Assembly: GCA_034005165.1 (NCBI GenBank)
Contig: JAVEVE010000001.1
Span: 496,001 to 560,000, forward strand
Direction of reading: 5' to 3'
Length of the DNA: 64,000 bases
Source: UBA1573 sp034005165
GTDB lineage: Bacteria > Pseudomonadota > Alphaproteobacteria > Micavibrionales > Micavibrionaceae
Below the pieces are notes generated by a model. The model was not told the origin of the DNA. It was given only the letters and a program-made list of their open reading frames with translations, and ran no database searches. Position numbers and translations under genes: made by a program. Shown here one piece after another: positions 17,651 through 26,320 of this stretch. How positions within the stretch are numbered: the stretch's first letter is position 1; each line of letters begins with the position of its first letter.

Positions 17651-20319
17651 GCAACAGCCTTAATCTTCTTTGTTCTGGAAGCCCGCAAAGCTGCTTGAGC
17701 CGCAGCCAGACGTGCAATCGGCACACGGAACGCTGAACACGACACATAATCAAGTCCTGCACGTTCGCAGAAATCAATCGAGTCAGGATCGCCGCCATGC
17801 TCACCACAAATACCGAGCTTGATGTCAGAACGGGTTCTGCGTCCGCGCTCAACCGCCATCTCGATCAATTGCCCGACACCTTCTTGATCCAAAGACACAA
17901 ACGGGTCTTTGGCAAACACACCGCGATCCACATAGAACGGCAAGAATGATCCCGCATCATCTCTACTCATCCCGAGCGTTGTTTGCGTCAAGTCATTTGT
18001 TCCAAAACTAAAGAATGCCGCGTCCTCTGCGATCTCGTGCGCCATCAAGGCCGCACGCGGCAACTCGATCATGGTGCCAACGATATAAGGAAGCGTCTTG
18101 CCGTTTTGGGTATAAACACGATCAGCCACCTGATCGACCATTGCTTTCAGAACCGATAATTCTTTCCGCGTGGCAATCAACGGGATCATAATTTCCGGCA
18201 CGACGTCAGACTCAAGAGCAGCCTCGAAAATCGCAACCACCTGCATCTCGTATATCTCGGGATAGCTCATACCCAAACGGCACCCGCGGTGACCGAGCAT
18301 CGGGTTGGCTTCGGACAGTTCGCGCAAACGCGCACGAACTTTATCTTCAGAAAGTTTCACAACATTTGCAAATTGCGCGACATCCTTGTCATCATGCGGC
18401 AAGAACTCATGAAGCGGTGGATCAAGCAAACGGATTGTGACGGGCAACCCCTTCATAATCCCGAACAACTCTTTAAAATCCCCGCGCTGAGCAGGAAGCA
18501 AAGATTTCAAAGCCTCACGACGCCCCTCTTCCGTTTGTGCAAAAATCATCTCACGCACTTTTTGAATACGCTCAGGGTCAAAGAACATATGCTCTGTACG
18601 GCACAGGCCAATCCCTTCCGCTCCGAAATCGCGTGCGACTTTGGCATCCAACGGCGTTTCAGCGTTGGCGCGAACTTTCATACGACGCGCACCATCTGCC
18701 CATCCCATGACCGTTTCGAAATCACCTGATAGTTTTGGCTGTAATGTCGGCACACGGCCCTTCATCACTTCTCCTTTTGTTCCGTCAATGGTAATCAAAT
18801 CTCCTTCGGAAATGGTCTGACCACCCGCCAACATAGTTTTGGCCTTCATATCAATCTGGATAGTGCCTGCACCTGCCACACACGGACGCCCCATACCGCG
18901 CGCCACAACAGCCGCGTGGGAGGTCATCCCGCCGCGCGTTGTCAAAATTCCGCGCGCTGCGTGCATTCCGTGAATATCTTCAGGCGATGTTTCAATCCGC
19001 ACCAGAATAACATCTTCTCCGTTATTCCCGCGACGCTCGGCTTCATCGGCATTAAATACAGCAACACCACTCGCAGCCCCGGGAGACGCAGGCAATCCCT
19101 TACCTACCACATCACGCGGTGCATTCGGGTCCAACATCGGGTGAAGCAACTGATCAAGAGCAGAAGCATCGATCCGCAGAACAGCATCTTCCTGCGCAAT
19201 CAATTGTTCGTCTACCATATCAACAGCAATTTTAAGCGCTGCCGCAGCAGTACGTTTTCCGCTACGGGTCTGGAGCATATAAAGTTTGCCCTGCTGAACT
19301 GTAAACTCGATATCCTGCATATCCTTGTAATGATTTTCAAGCTGGGTGCGCACATCACACAACTGCGCATAAACTTCCGGCATTACCTCTTCCATCGACG
19401 GAAGCGCACTAGCTTCCTTCTCGCGTGCGGCTTTGGAAAGAGGCTGCGGCGTACGGATACCTGCCACCACATCTTCACCTTGCGCATTGACCAAATATTC
19501 GCCATAGAAATAATTCTCGCCCGTAGACGGATCACGGGTAAAGGCAACACCTGTTGCACAATCATCCCCCATATTCCCGAACACCATCGCCTGAACATTA
19601 ACAGCAGTTCCCCAATCTTCTGGGATAGAGTGGATTTTACGGTACGTTACGGCACGCGGCGTCATCCATGATTTAAACACAGCACCAATTGCCTGCCACA
19701 ATTGCTCAATTGGATCTTGCGGAAACGGACGGCCCAATTCGCGTTCAACCAACGCTTTATATTCCGCAACGATTTCTTTCCAACCTTCTGCCGATACATT
19801 CGTATCACTCACGCAAGAATTGTCGCGTTTGTAATCATCCAGAATATCTTCAAACTCGTGGTGAGCCACTTCCAGAACCACATCCCCATACATCTGGATA
19901 AAGCGGCGGTAACTATCCCACGCAAAGCGGGCATCACCAGACTTGGTCGCAAGCCCTTCAACAGTCGTGTCATTCAAACCGAGGTTAAGAACTGTATCCA
20001 TCATGCCGGGCATCGATACACGTGCTCCGGAACGAACAGAGACAAGAAGAGGATTTTCAGCATCACCGAATTTTGCGCCGACATGCGTCTCAATCTCGGC
20101 CAAAGCATCCATAGCTTGCTGCATCAGCTCTTGCGGATATTCTCTGCCATGTTGATAAAAATAGGTACAAACTTCTGTCGTGATCGTAAACCCCGGAGGC
20201 ACAGGCAGCCCGATAGAGGCCATTTCAGCGAGGTTTGCGCCTTTCCCCCCAAGCAAGTTGCGCATCTCTGCGCGACCGTCACTTTTCCCTGCACCAAACC
20301 CGTAAACCCACTGAGTCAT
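17647..20319 (-). CDS. ppdK: Pyruvate phosphate dikinase
   Basis: 890 residues, the normal length. The N-terminal ATP-grasp part has GGKGANLAEM near residue 25. The swivelling phospho-His domain has RGGMTSHAAVVARGMG at about 460-475 with the catalytic His. The C-terminal TIM barrel ends with the Cys-containing GICGEHGGD. PPDK interconverts pyruvate, ATP and Pi with PEP, AMP and PPi. Together with the malic enzyme at 1 kb it can make PEP from C4 acids. The start lies 45 bases beyond the GNAT stop on the same strand, so the two could share a transcript. Confidence 0.97.
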   Translation of the reverse strand: MTQWVYGFGAGKSDGRAEMRNLLGGKGANLAEMASIGLPVPPGFTITTEVCTYFYQHGREYPQELMQQAMDALAEIETHVGAKFGDAENPLLVSVRSGARVSMPGMMDTVLNLGLNDTTVEGLATKSGDARFAWDSYRRFIQMYGDVVLEVAHHEFEDILDDYKRDNSCVSDTNVSAEGWKEIVAEYKALVERELGRPFPQDPIEQLWQAIGAVFKSWMTPRAVTYRKIHSIPEDWGTAVNVQAMVFGNMGDDCATGVAFTRDPSTGENYFYGEYLVNAQGEDVVAGIRTPQPLSKAAREKEASALPSMEEVMPEVYAQLCDVRTQLENHYKDMQDIEFTVQQGKLYMLQTRSGKRTAAAALKIAVDMVDEQLIAQEDAVLRIDASALDQLLHPMLDPNAPRDVVGKGLPASPGAASGVAVFNADEAERRGNNGEDVILVRIETSPEDIHGMHAARGILTTRGGMTSHAAVVARGMGRPCVAGAGTIQIDMKAKTMLAGGQTISEGDLITIDGTKGEVMKGRVPTLQPKLSGDFETVMGWADGARRMKVRANAETPLDAKVARDFGAEGIGLCRTEHMFFDPERIQKVREMIFAQTEEGRREALKSLLPAQRGDFKELFGIMKGLPVTIRLLDPPLHEFLPHDDKDVAQFANVVKLSEDKVRARLRELSEANPMLGHRGCRLGMSYPEIYEMQVVAIFEAALESDVVPEIMIPLIATRKELSVLKAMVDQVADRVYTQNGKTLPYIVGTMIELPRAALMAHEIAEDAAFFSFGTNDLTQTTLGMSRDDAGSFLPFYVDRGVFAKDPFVSLDQEGVGQLIEMAVERGRRTRSDIKLGICGEHGGDPDSIDFCERAGLDYVSCSAFRVPIARLAAAQAALRASRTKKIKAVA

Positions 20320-20364
20320 GACACTCTCCTCGTGCTGAAAATTCTATAATTTGCTATGCTGAGA

Positions 20365-20874
20365 CTATAGCGATTTGACCAGCATAAGGCAAAGCCGATC
20401 ATCAACGGCGCGCACTTCGCCCACAGAAACGCTTTGGCGATCAAACACAACACCGGCCCCATCGGGGACATAGCCCATCCGCGCATAAAGCCGCTGAGCA
20501 GCACCGAAATTCCCGCCAACCCCGACACCTATGCCGATCATATCCATGCCTTCGGATTTGGCCTGCGCTTCGCAAGCCTCGACCAGCTTTTGTCCAATGC
20601 CGTTACAGCGGAAAACGGACCCCACATACAAATCCTGAATTTCGGCGAGCCCCAAACTCCTGAACGGCTGATACTGAGGGAACCTGTTTAAATGCGCATA
20701 TCCGGCAATCCTGCCGTCCTGAAAAGCAATAAAAACAAAGCGCTTGGCCTGCAATTGCTCGTCGAGAGATATAACAAAATAATCAGGATGATCTTCATGG
20801 CCTTGTGCAAAGGCTTGTAATTCAGACAGATCATCCGCCTGCATCGACCGAATAAAAAAAGGAAGATCACTCAT
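20365..20874 (-). CDS. GNAT family N-acetyltransferase
   Basis: 169 residues with the acetyl-CoA fold. The central IQDLYVGSVFRCNGIGQKL corresponds to motif A with the pyrophosphate-binding turn, and AAQRLYARMGYVPDG is the motif B end. The substrate is unknown. Its ATG overlaps the stop of the upstream 65-residue gene as ATGA, so translation is probably coupled. Confidence 0.85.
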   Translation of the reverse strand: MSDLPFFIRSMQADDLSELQAFAQGHEDHPDYFVISLDEQLQAKRFVFIAFQDGRIAGYAHLNRFPQYQPFRSLGLAEIQDLYVGSVFRCNGIGQKLVEACEAQAKSEGMDMIGIGVGVGGNFGAAQRLYARMGYVPDGAGVVFDRQSVSVGEVRAVDDRLCLMLVKSL

Positions 20875-21068
20875 GTTGTGAAATGAATTAAGGAGTGAGG
20901 AACATAAGCCGCATCACTGAGCTTACCGTCTTTGGTATAAATCGGACCGACAGCAGGAACAGCGCACGTGGTCAAAGGCGCAACAGCAGCCGTATCGAAC
21001 GGCAACCTCTTCAGATCGCGAACATCCGAAGGTTCAAGCGGATAACGGTGAACAGGGGCAACTTGCAT
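20871..21068 (-). CDS. Small protein of unknown function, 65 residues
   Basis: I do not recognise it. The frame is supported by its ATGA overlap with the GNAT gene and by lying at the head of a minus-strand run. The protein is Pro/Ala-rich with no membrane segment, and has one Cys (LTTCAVP). The ribosome binding site is weak. It may be a small partner or merely a coupling peptide for the GNAT. Confidence 0.55.
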   Translation of the reverse strand: MQVAPVHRYPLEPSDVRDLKRLPFDTAAVAPLTTCAVPAVGPIYTKDGKLSDAAYVPHSLIHFTT

Positions 21069-21248
21069 AACGTCTTATACCGCAAACCGTTTCCAAAGTC
21101 CGTAAAAATCACAAAGAATGCTGTAAATCATCTTTCATCCTGCAAAATAATTTTAATGAACAGTAGAACTGTAACAGAAAATATCCGAGCCTTGCAAATT
21201 TTACCAAGAATTCTGCGTGTCTTAGCTCAAAACCGACGAAAAAGCCCC

Positions 21249-21276
21249 AAAAAAAGCCCCGAAAATTCGGGGCTTT
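21249..21276 (-). terminator. Intrinsic terminator after sucB
   Basis: A perfect 11-bp stem (21253-21263 with 21266-21276). On the minus strand it is followed by a T run (complement of the A tract at 21249-21255). It lies 22 bases past the sucB stop. Confidence 0.88.
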
Positions 21277-21297
21277 AAAATTCCTGAACAACCAGCT

Positions 21298-22494
21298 CTA
21301 GACTTCCAAAATCAAACGCTGCGGGTCTTCCAACGCTTCCTTGATACGCACAAGAAAGGTCACAGCCTCGCGACCGTCAATCAAGCGGTGATCGTAAGAC
21401 AATGCAAGATACATCATCGGACGAGCTTTAATATCACCGTTTGGCATCACCATTGGACGCATCATGGTTTTGTGCATCCCGAGGATCGCCACCTGCGGAG
21501 GATTGATAATCGGAGTGGACATCAAAGACCCGAAAACACCGCCATTGGTAATGGTAAACGTGCCGCCTGACATTTCGTCAACAGTGATTTTACCATCACG
21601 GGCACGGCTTCCCAAAGACGCGATGTCTTTCTCGATTTGTGCCATGGATTTGGCATCGCAGTCCTTAACAACAGGAACCACCAAGCCTTGAGGGGTAGAA
21701 ACAGCCACGGAAATATCATAGTAGTTTTTGTAAATTATCTCGTCACCGCTAATCTCGGCATTCACAGCAGGAATCTCGCGCAGAGCATTTACAGCAGCCT
21801 TCACAAAAAACGACATAAAGCCAAGCTTCACGCCATGTTTCTTTTCAAAGCTATCTTTGTACGCATTACGCATATCCATAACAGCAGTCATATCGACTTC
21901 ATTAAAGGTTGTGAGCATCGCAGCCGTATTTTGAGCTTCCTTGAGACGCTCGGCAATTTTCTGACGAAGACGGGTCATTTTGACTTTTTCTTCACGAGGA
22001 CCGGCAGCGCGCGCAACAACAGGTGCGGCAGGTTTCGGAGCAGCGGCAGGAACAGCCTTCGGCGCTTCCATGTGGGCAATCACATCCCCCTTGGTCACGC
22101 GACCATCTTTGCCTGTGCCGGCAACATCTGCGGGATTGATTTTGTTATCAGCTGTAATTTTCTGAACAGCCGGAGACAATTTTTCAGCAGCAGCGGCGGG
22201 AGCCGGCGCGCTTGCAGCAGGGGCAGGAGGGGCAGACTCCTTCTTCGGAGTGGCAACACCACCTTCGGAAATCTCACCGAGGACAGCGCCGACTTCAACA
22301 GTTTTTCCTTCACCGAAAGAAATTTTTGCAATCACACCCGATGCAGGAGCATTGACTTCCAAAGTCACCTTGTCGGTTTCCAGTTCACAAATCGGCTCAT
22401 CCTGAGCGACAGCTTCTCCTTCTTGTTTCAACCATTTGGAGACAATCGCTTCTGTAACAGACTCACCGAGCGTAGGGACAAGAATTTTGGTCAT
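21298..22494 (-). CDS. sucB: 2-oxoglutarate dehydrogenase E2 (dihydrolipoyl succinyltransferase)
   Basis: 398 residues: an N-terminal lipoyl domain with the lipoylated Lys in ETDKVTLEV (near 43), an Ala/Pro-rich hinge, a peripheral subunit-binding domain (about 104-140, SPAVQKITADNKINPADVAG), a second hinge, and the acyltransferase core with the catalytic HRLIDG near the C-terminus. It transfers succinyl from lipoate to CoA in the TCA cycle. It has a single lipoyl domain, as expected for SucB. The sucA and lpd genes, usually adjacent, are not seen beside it: the gene upstream is an unrelated unknown protein. Confidence 0.94.
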   Translation of the reverse strand: MTKILVPTLGESVTEAIVSKWLKQEGEAVAQDEPICELETDKVTLEVNAPASGVIAKISFGEGKTVEVGAVLGEISEGGVATPKKESAPPAPAASAPAPAAAAEKLSPAVQKITADNKINPADVAGTGKDGRVTKGDVIAHMEAPKAVPAAAPKPAAPVVARAAGPREEKVKMTRLRQKIAERLKEAQNTAAMLTTFNEVDMTAVMDMRNAYKDSFEKKHGVKLGFMSFFVKAAVNALREIPAVNAEISGDEIIYKNYYDISVAVSTPQGLVVPVVKDCDAKSMAQIEKDIASLGSRARDGKITVDEMSGGTFTITNGGVFGSLMSTPIINPPQVAILGMHKTMMRPMVMPNGDIKARPMMYLALSYDHRLIDGREAVTFLVRIKEALEDPQRLILEV

Positions 22495-22672
22495 GACTTT
22501 GAATTTCCTGATTCTTCTTAAGTGTTTTTGACCTCATGAACATTCACCTTTTTGGGTGAAAAATCAAGAGGGCGAAATCAAATTTAGTGGAACAATAAGA
22601 CCGCTATAACGCCACGGACATGCAGTGTGGGTACAAAAAATGTGGGAACATCTTATGGGTAAGAGAAAATAA

Positions 22673-24109
22673 TTATTGGAAATCAAAACCGGGCTGTTTT
22701 CCTTGTGCGGAAACATCACACTCTGCTGATAAAGCTGGTTTAGGATGTTTTTTACACGACTGTTTGGTCGCATCAGGGCCGAAACTGTCATCCGCAATTC
22801 CCTTCAATCCCATCTGGACAGTATACATATCCAAATGTGTGTCAGATGTGCCACCCGCGGCTTCGGTTTGCACAACACCCGTAATGCGCGGATCATGTTT
22901 TTCTGTAACAGCCAGCTTTTGAGCGAAAGCTTTTGCTCCGAGACGGGAGACAACATCTGCTCCTTTAATTTCCAAATTAAGAAATATGCGGCCATCCGCC
23001 CCGATATTTATATACGGCACCGAAATAACGCTAAACAGACCACCCTCATTCAAAGTCTTGACAACATCTGCATCGCGCACATGAATCAATGGAACAACAC
23101 TCTTCTTTTTGAACAGCTTTCCGGATTCGTCATGAATGTCCAGCGTCACACTCGGCAAAGCAAAGCGGACACGATCCTCGCTCATTTGACGCCCCCTATT
23201 GGCATCAAGCTCGAAATGGCATAAAACCGGATAGTGAACATTCTGGTAAATATATTTGATCATCTTGGCAAATGGATCAATCTCTCCACCGCGCCGCACG
23301 GATTTATGTCCGGCAACAGCCCCAACATGAAACAATGACCAAGGCGTAGCCCGCCCCTCATAAATAAAACTCGTCTTGTCTAACAAATCGGAGGGGATCA
23401 CACTGGATGCTAAAATCACATCATCAATTTTCTTGCCCGCATATCGCTCGCGTCCCTTAAGTATCTCATCATAAAAGGCTTCTTTCTCCCCGGACTTATG
23501 ATACAAAACGATCCGATTCACCTCTTTTGCCTCATCATTAAGGACAACTGGCTTGGAAGATCGGCGAAAAGGCGCGCGAGACCTTCCCTTATGTACAACC
23601 TCAATATCCCCCAACAGCTTTTTCTTTATATTGATAAAAACCACGGGAGATTTTAAAGGATCGATGGGCGTGACCACATGATCGGAAACTTCAAGAAACT
23701 GGTTCGATAAATCAAGAACACGCATAGCGCAAGTCGGACTATGGGGAAGCTGATGCGGATTACTGACGGTTCTGAAATGCTCGCCGACATCAAAACTTCC
23801 CGAACTTCTGGACTGAGAGACCTGAGTTAAAGGAGCCTGCAAGCATTCCGGGCAAAGCAATTGAAATCTTTTAACTTTTGACCCCTTCACGCCGGAGGGC
23901 AACGGGCCATGTGTATCCGCTTCATAAACGCTTAATTCGACCTTTTGCGCACCAACCCGGATATATATTCCCTTACGTGCCGCAATATATTGGATTCCGA
24001 CAGGCTTTGCTGCCACATTCGCTCTATCGCCCCCAGCATCTCCCACATCGTTTACAGGAACGAAAGCCGCCCAAGGAAACTTCAGATTTTGCGTGTCCTT
24101 ATCAATCAT
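22673..24109 (-). CDS. Unknown protein with CoiA-like zinc cluster
   Basis: 478 residues; I do not recognise the family. Residues 86-127 hold a CxxC pair (CPEC), then HFR and a final HSPTC, an arrangement like the zinc-binding segment of CoiA-type proteins, in which CxxC is followed by HFxH and HxxxC. The remainder is a mixed alpha/beta protein without a signal peptide. No nuclease motif is evident. The last 40 residues again contain Cys and His. It is a single gene between sucB and the pilin. A weak 6-bp hairpin lies downstream at 22543-22560. Confidence 0.7.
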   Translation of the reverse strand: MIDKDTQNLKFPWAAFVPVNDVGDAGGDRANVAAKPVGIQYIAARKGIYIRVGAQKVELSVYEADTHGPLPSGVKGSKVKRFQLLCPECLQAPLTQVSQSRSSGSFDVGEHFRTVSNPHQLPHSPTCAMRVLDLSNQFLEVSDHVVTPIDPLKSPVVFINIKKKLLGDIEVVHKGRSRAPFRRSSKPVVLNDEAKEVNRIVLYHKSGEKEAFYDEILKGRERYAGKKIDDVILASSVIPSDLLDKTSFIYEGRATPWSLFHVGAVAGHKSVRRGGEIDPFAKMIKYIYQNVHYPVLCHFELDANRGRQMSEDRVRFALPSVTLDIHDESGKLFKKKSVVPLIHVRDADVVKTLNEGGLFSVISVPYINIGADGRIFLNLEIKGADVVSRLGAKAFAQKLAVTEKHDPRITGVVQTEAAGGTSDTHLDMYTVQMGLKGIADDSFGPDATKQSCKKHPKPALSAECDVSAQGKQPGFDFQ

Positions 24110-24196
24110 GGCAACTCTCTACCATAAAATATCCCGAAAGTCACTATTTTCATAAATATATTTTAAGAATTGTAGAAAATTAAATTTGTATGGAAT

Positions 24197-24223
24197 AAAA
24201 AAGCCCCGCTCTCGCGGGACTTT
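24197..24223 (-). terminator. Intrinsic terminator after the pilin gene
   Basis: On the minus strand: a 7-bp stem with one G-U pair and a GAGA tetraloop (complement of 24203-24220), then six T. It lies 27 bases past the pilin stop. Confidence 0.88.
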
Positions 24224-24249
24224 AAATTCTCTAATATTAAGCGTTAAGC

Positions 24250-25011
24250 TTATTGAACAACGCGAACGAACAGACCGCAGTTGGCTGTTCCAACGTTTTC
24301 GTTGTAAACGCCAGCGTTAGAGCAAGCTGTAGCAGCACCGTTAGAACCGATAGCAACAACAGAACCGGCATCAGAAGTACCATCGTCCATTTTGCGGTCG
24401 ATACGAGCAGCTTGGCTAGGTGTCAGGATGTTACCGGTAGCAGCAGAAGAAACTGCATCTGTAGAGCTATCCCAACGGACATAGTGACCGGCAGCAATAG
24501 CGGCTACGGCACCAGCCGGTGTAGAACCAGCATCATAGAAAAGCTTCATTGTACCAGCAATATTTGATGCAATCAGGTTGGTCCCGGCGCTAGATGCTGT
24601 CGCTGTTGGGTTTTGAGGATCAACACCCGAGAACATATCAGAAGCAACCAATTGGCCCAACGCAGCACTGTTTTCGTTAGCAGCATCAGCCAAAGCAGCA
24701 CCTGCACCAGCAGCACCGATCTGACCGTTACCGTCACCAGCTTGGTTACACATAGCAGTACAGTTAGGAACACGGTTAGCAGGGTTCAGAATATCACCAG
24801 GATATCCGGAATATTTATCGCGGAAGGTATTGATAGCTGTTTCAAAAGCTTTCAGCTGGGAAACAGAAGCAGAAATACGAGCATTACCGATCAGCTCTTG
24901 GCCTTTCAGAATACCACCGATCAAAAGACCGATAATAATCATAACGATCGCCAATTCGACGAGGGTAAAACCGCGTTCGGACTGACGAGTTTGCATGGTA
25001 GATTGTGTCAT
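24250..25011 (-). CDS. Type IV pilin-like protein
   Basis: 253 residues from the ATG at 25011, which has GGAG six bases upstream; a second ATG at 25023 has no such site. The N-terminus is a class III signal: a short basic leader, then G^FTLVELAIVMIIIGLLIGGILKG, with Gly before the cleavage point, Phe at +1 and Glu at +5. The hydrophobic helix is followed by a helical spine and an Ala/Gly/Ser/Asn-rich globular region. Two Cys pairs may form disulfides (PNCTAMC early, ACSNAG and NCGLF at the C-terminus). It has its own promoter region and terminator, as expected for a highly expressed major pilin, and is the most likely substrate of the adjacent assembly machinery. Confidence 0.9.
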   Translation of the reverse strand: MTQSTMQTRQSERGFTLVELAIVMIIIGLLIGGILKGQELIGNARISASVSQLKAFETAINTFRDKYSGYPGDILNPANRVPNCTAMCNQAGDGNGQIGAAGAGAALADAANENSAALGQLVASDMFSGVDPQNPTATASSAGTNLIASNIAGTMKLFYDAGSTPAGAVAAIAAGHYVRWDSSTDAVSSAATGNILTPSQAARIDRKMDDGTSDAGSVVAIGSNGAATACSNAGVYNENVGTANCGLFVRVVQ

Positions 25012-25063
25012 TGAAAACTCCATTCAGGTAGTGATGTGAAATTGCCCACCCTTCCCGCACATG

Positions 25064-25085
25064 TCAGGCTTGAATCAGGCTTCAA
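25064..25085. repeat. 11-bp tandem repeat at the pilin start site
   Basis: Two adjacent copies, TCAGGCTTGAA and TCAGGCTTCAA, differing at one base. The 11-bp period puts both on the same DNA face. They lie directly downstream of the predicted pilin -10 box, so they could be a regulator site. Confidence 0.6.
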
Positions 25086-25086
25086 C

Positions 25087-25114
25087 AGTATATACAAAAA
25101 TAGCCAAATGACTA
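25087..25114 (-). promoter_or_regulatory. Candidate pilin promoter
   Basis: On the minus strand: a TATACT -10 (complement of 25087-25092) preceded by 16 bases and a poor -35, TAGTCA. It would give a leader of about 70 bases. I tested the region for a sigma-54 GG-N10-GC pair, as used by some pilin genes, and did not find one. Confidence 0.35.
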
Positions 25115-25213
25115 TCCCGCATAAGTCAGAATGCCGCATTTTTTATTAACAAAAAGTAACAAAACCCCTCGTCACTTTCTCATTTTGACAAATTGAGGAA
25201 ATATTTTCCGAAA

Positions 25214-26320
25214 TTACGAAGCTTTTTTCTGTTGAGCTCGATATTCGCTGGGACTAACCCCGACAATATCTTTAAAAACGCGATTAAAAGTTGGGACGGA
25301 ATTGAATCCAACTTGCTCGGCAACAATATTGATTTGCGCATCTGTCTGTTCAAGCAGAAGCAAGGAGTCCTGGACACGCCGCTCATTTATAACCTGAGGT
25401 AAACTTTTTCCAAAACATATACCAACCAATCTGGAAACACGCGCTTCAGAAGTCCCAAGCTCCTTTGCAAGTTCCATACGGGAGAAACTGGTTTCCTGAT
25501 ATACCTTGTCCATATCGAAAAGCTTTTTCAAGAAAACAATCATCTCCTTTTCCTGCTCGTTAACATCTTCGACATCAATCCGCCGTTCAAGCTTGATCGA
25601 GGGGGGATAAATTCTGAAAAGACTTGTGGAGGCCACATATGCCATCCCCCCCCCTAAAACATCACGGGCAAGAACAAAGACTGGTTCGGCAATAGCATCC
25701 GATACGCGGAGAAAGGTCACAAAAAGTATCAAGACGTTAATGACAACAAACGAAATAATCAGCCAATAGCGCTCTTGCCGTGTTTCTGTTTCCGACTTTA
25801 ACGGCTCAAACGTCCCACGGGAAATCCACAGGGCCAAAAAACACATCAGGCCGGAGAGAATTCCGAGGGTCTGGATAGCTTGCATACGCAAATCAACAGC
25901 GCATATTTGCCAAACGCCACAATTTTCCTCGCCCCCTAGAAGAAAAGCACCGGACCACCCTCCCAAAACAGCAAGAAATGGAATTGATAAATTGAGCCAA
26001 TAAAACGGCTTGGGAAAAGCGCCAAAGTCTGCAACCTGCAAGATCATCAGAACAGAAAAAGCGGGTAAAGCCAGCCAGAAGCCATTTTGCAGAAAAGGAT
26101 AAAGGGAAATATCCGCCGATAGGCGGCTTTGACCCAAATCAAAGAAAAAGGCGCAGCCCAAGACAAGAAAACATAAAACCGGAACAACGACATGACGCAC
26201 ATGCCCAGCCCGAAATAGAATATAAACAATCACAGCAACAGCTTGAACCAACCCTATGAGCGAGAAAATCTCGCTCAGGGAAAAAGAGAGTTCATCCATA
26301 CCATTGTTAAAGCCGATCAT
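25214..26320 (-). CDS. Membrane-anchored AraC-family regulator
   Basis: 368 residues. The N-terminal 230 or so form about six to seven hydrophobic segments. The C-terminal 100 are an AraC HTH: SFSRMELAKELGTSEARVSRLVG, then INIVAEQVGFNSVPTFNRVFKDIVGVSPSEYR. It should sense a membrane or envelope signal and bind DNA from the inner membrane. I chose the ATG at 26320 because it overlaps the upstream stop as ATGA with AAGG just before it; an ATG at 26332 is also in frame. It closes the pilus gene run and lies 202 bases ahead of the pilin, which is its most obvious target. Confidence 0.87.
   Translation of the reverse strand: MIGFNNGMDELSFSLSEIFSLIGLVQAVAVIVYILFRAGHVRHVVVPVLCFLVLGCAFFFDLGQSRLSADISLYPFLQNGFWLALPAFSVLMILQVADFGAFPKPFYWLNLSIPFLAVLGGWSGAFLLGGEENCGVWQICAVDLRMQAIQTLGILSGLMCFLALWISRGTFEPLKSETETRQERYWLIISFVVINVLILFVTFLRVSDAIAEPVFVLARDVLGGGMAYVASTSLFRIYPPSIKLERRIDVEDVNEQEKEMIVFLKKLFDMDKVYQETSFSRMELAKELGTSEARVSRLVGICFGKSLPQVINERRVQDSLLLLEQTDAQINIVAEQVGFNSVPTFNRVFKDIVGVSPSEYRAQQKKAS

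Noticed and set aside
18916..19671. Long open frame (251 codons) on the plus strand opposite ppdK
   Set aside because: It is the mirror of a highly conserved PPDK coding region; the translation is rich in His, Arg and Cys and resembles no protein.
21637..22521. Open frame of 294 codons opposite sucB
   Set aside because: It is antisense to the lipoyl and catalytic domains of sucB; its low-complexity Ser/Arg/Phe composition is that of a shadow frame.
22543..22560. Terminator for the 22673-24109 gene
   Set aside because: The stem is only six base pairs and the minus-strand sequence after it is not T-rich.
25087..25115. Sigma-54 promoter for the pilin
   Set aside because: The TTGGC at about 25102-25106 (minus strand) lacks a GC at the correct -12 spacing; the TATACT box is the better signal.
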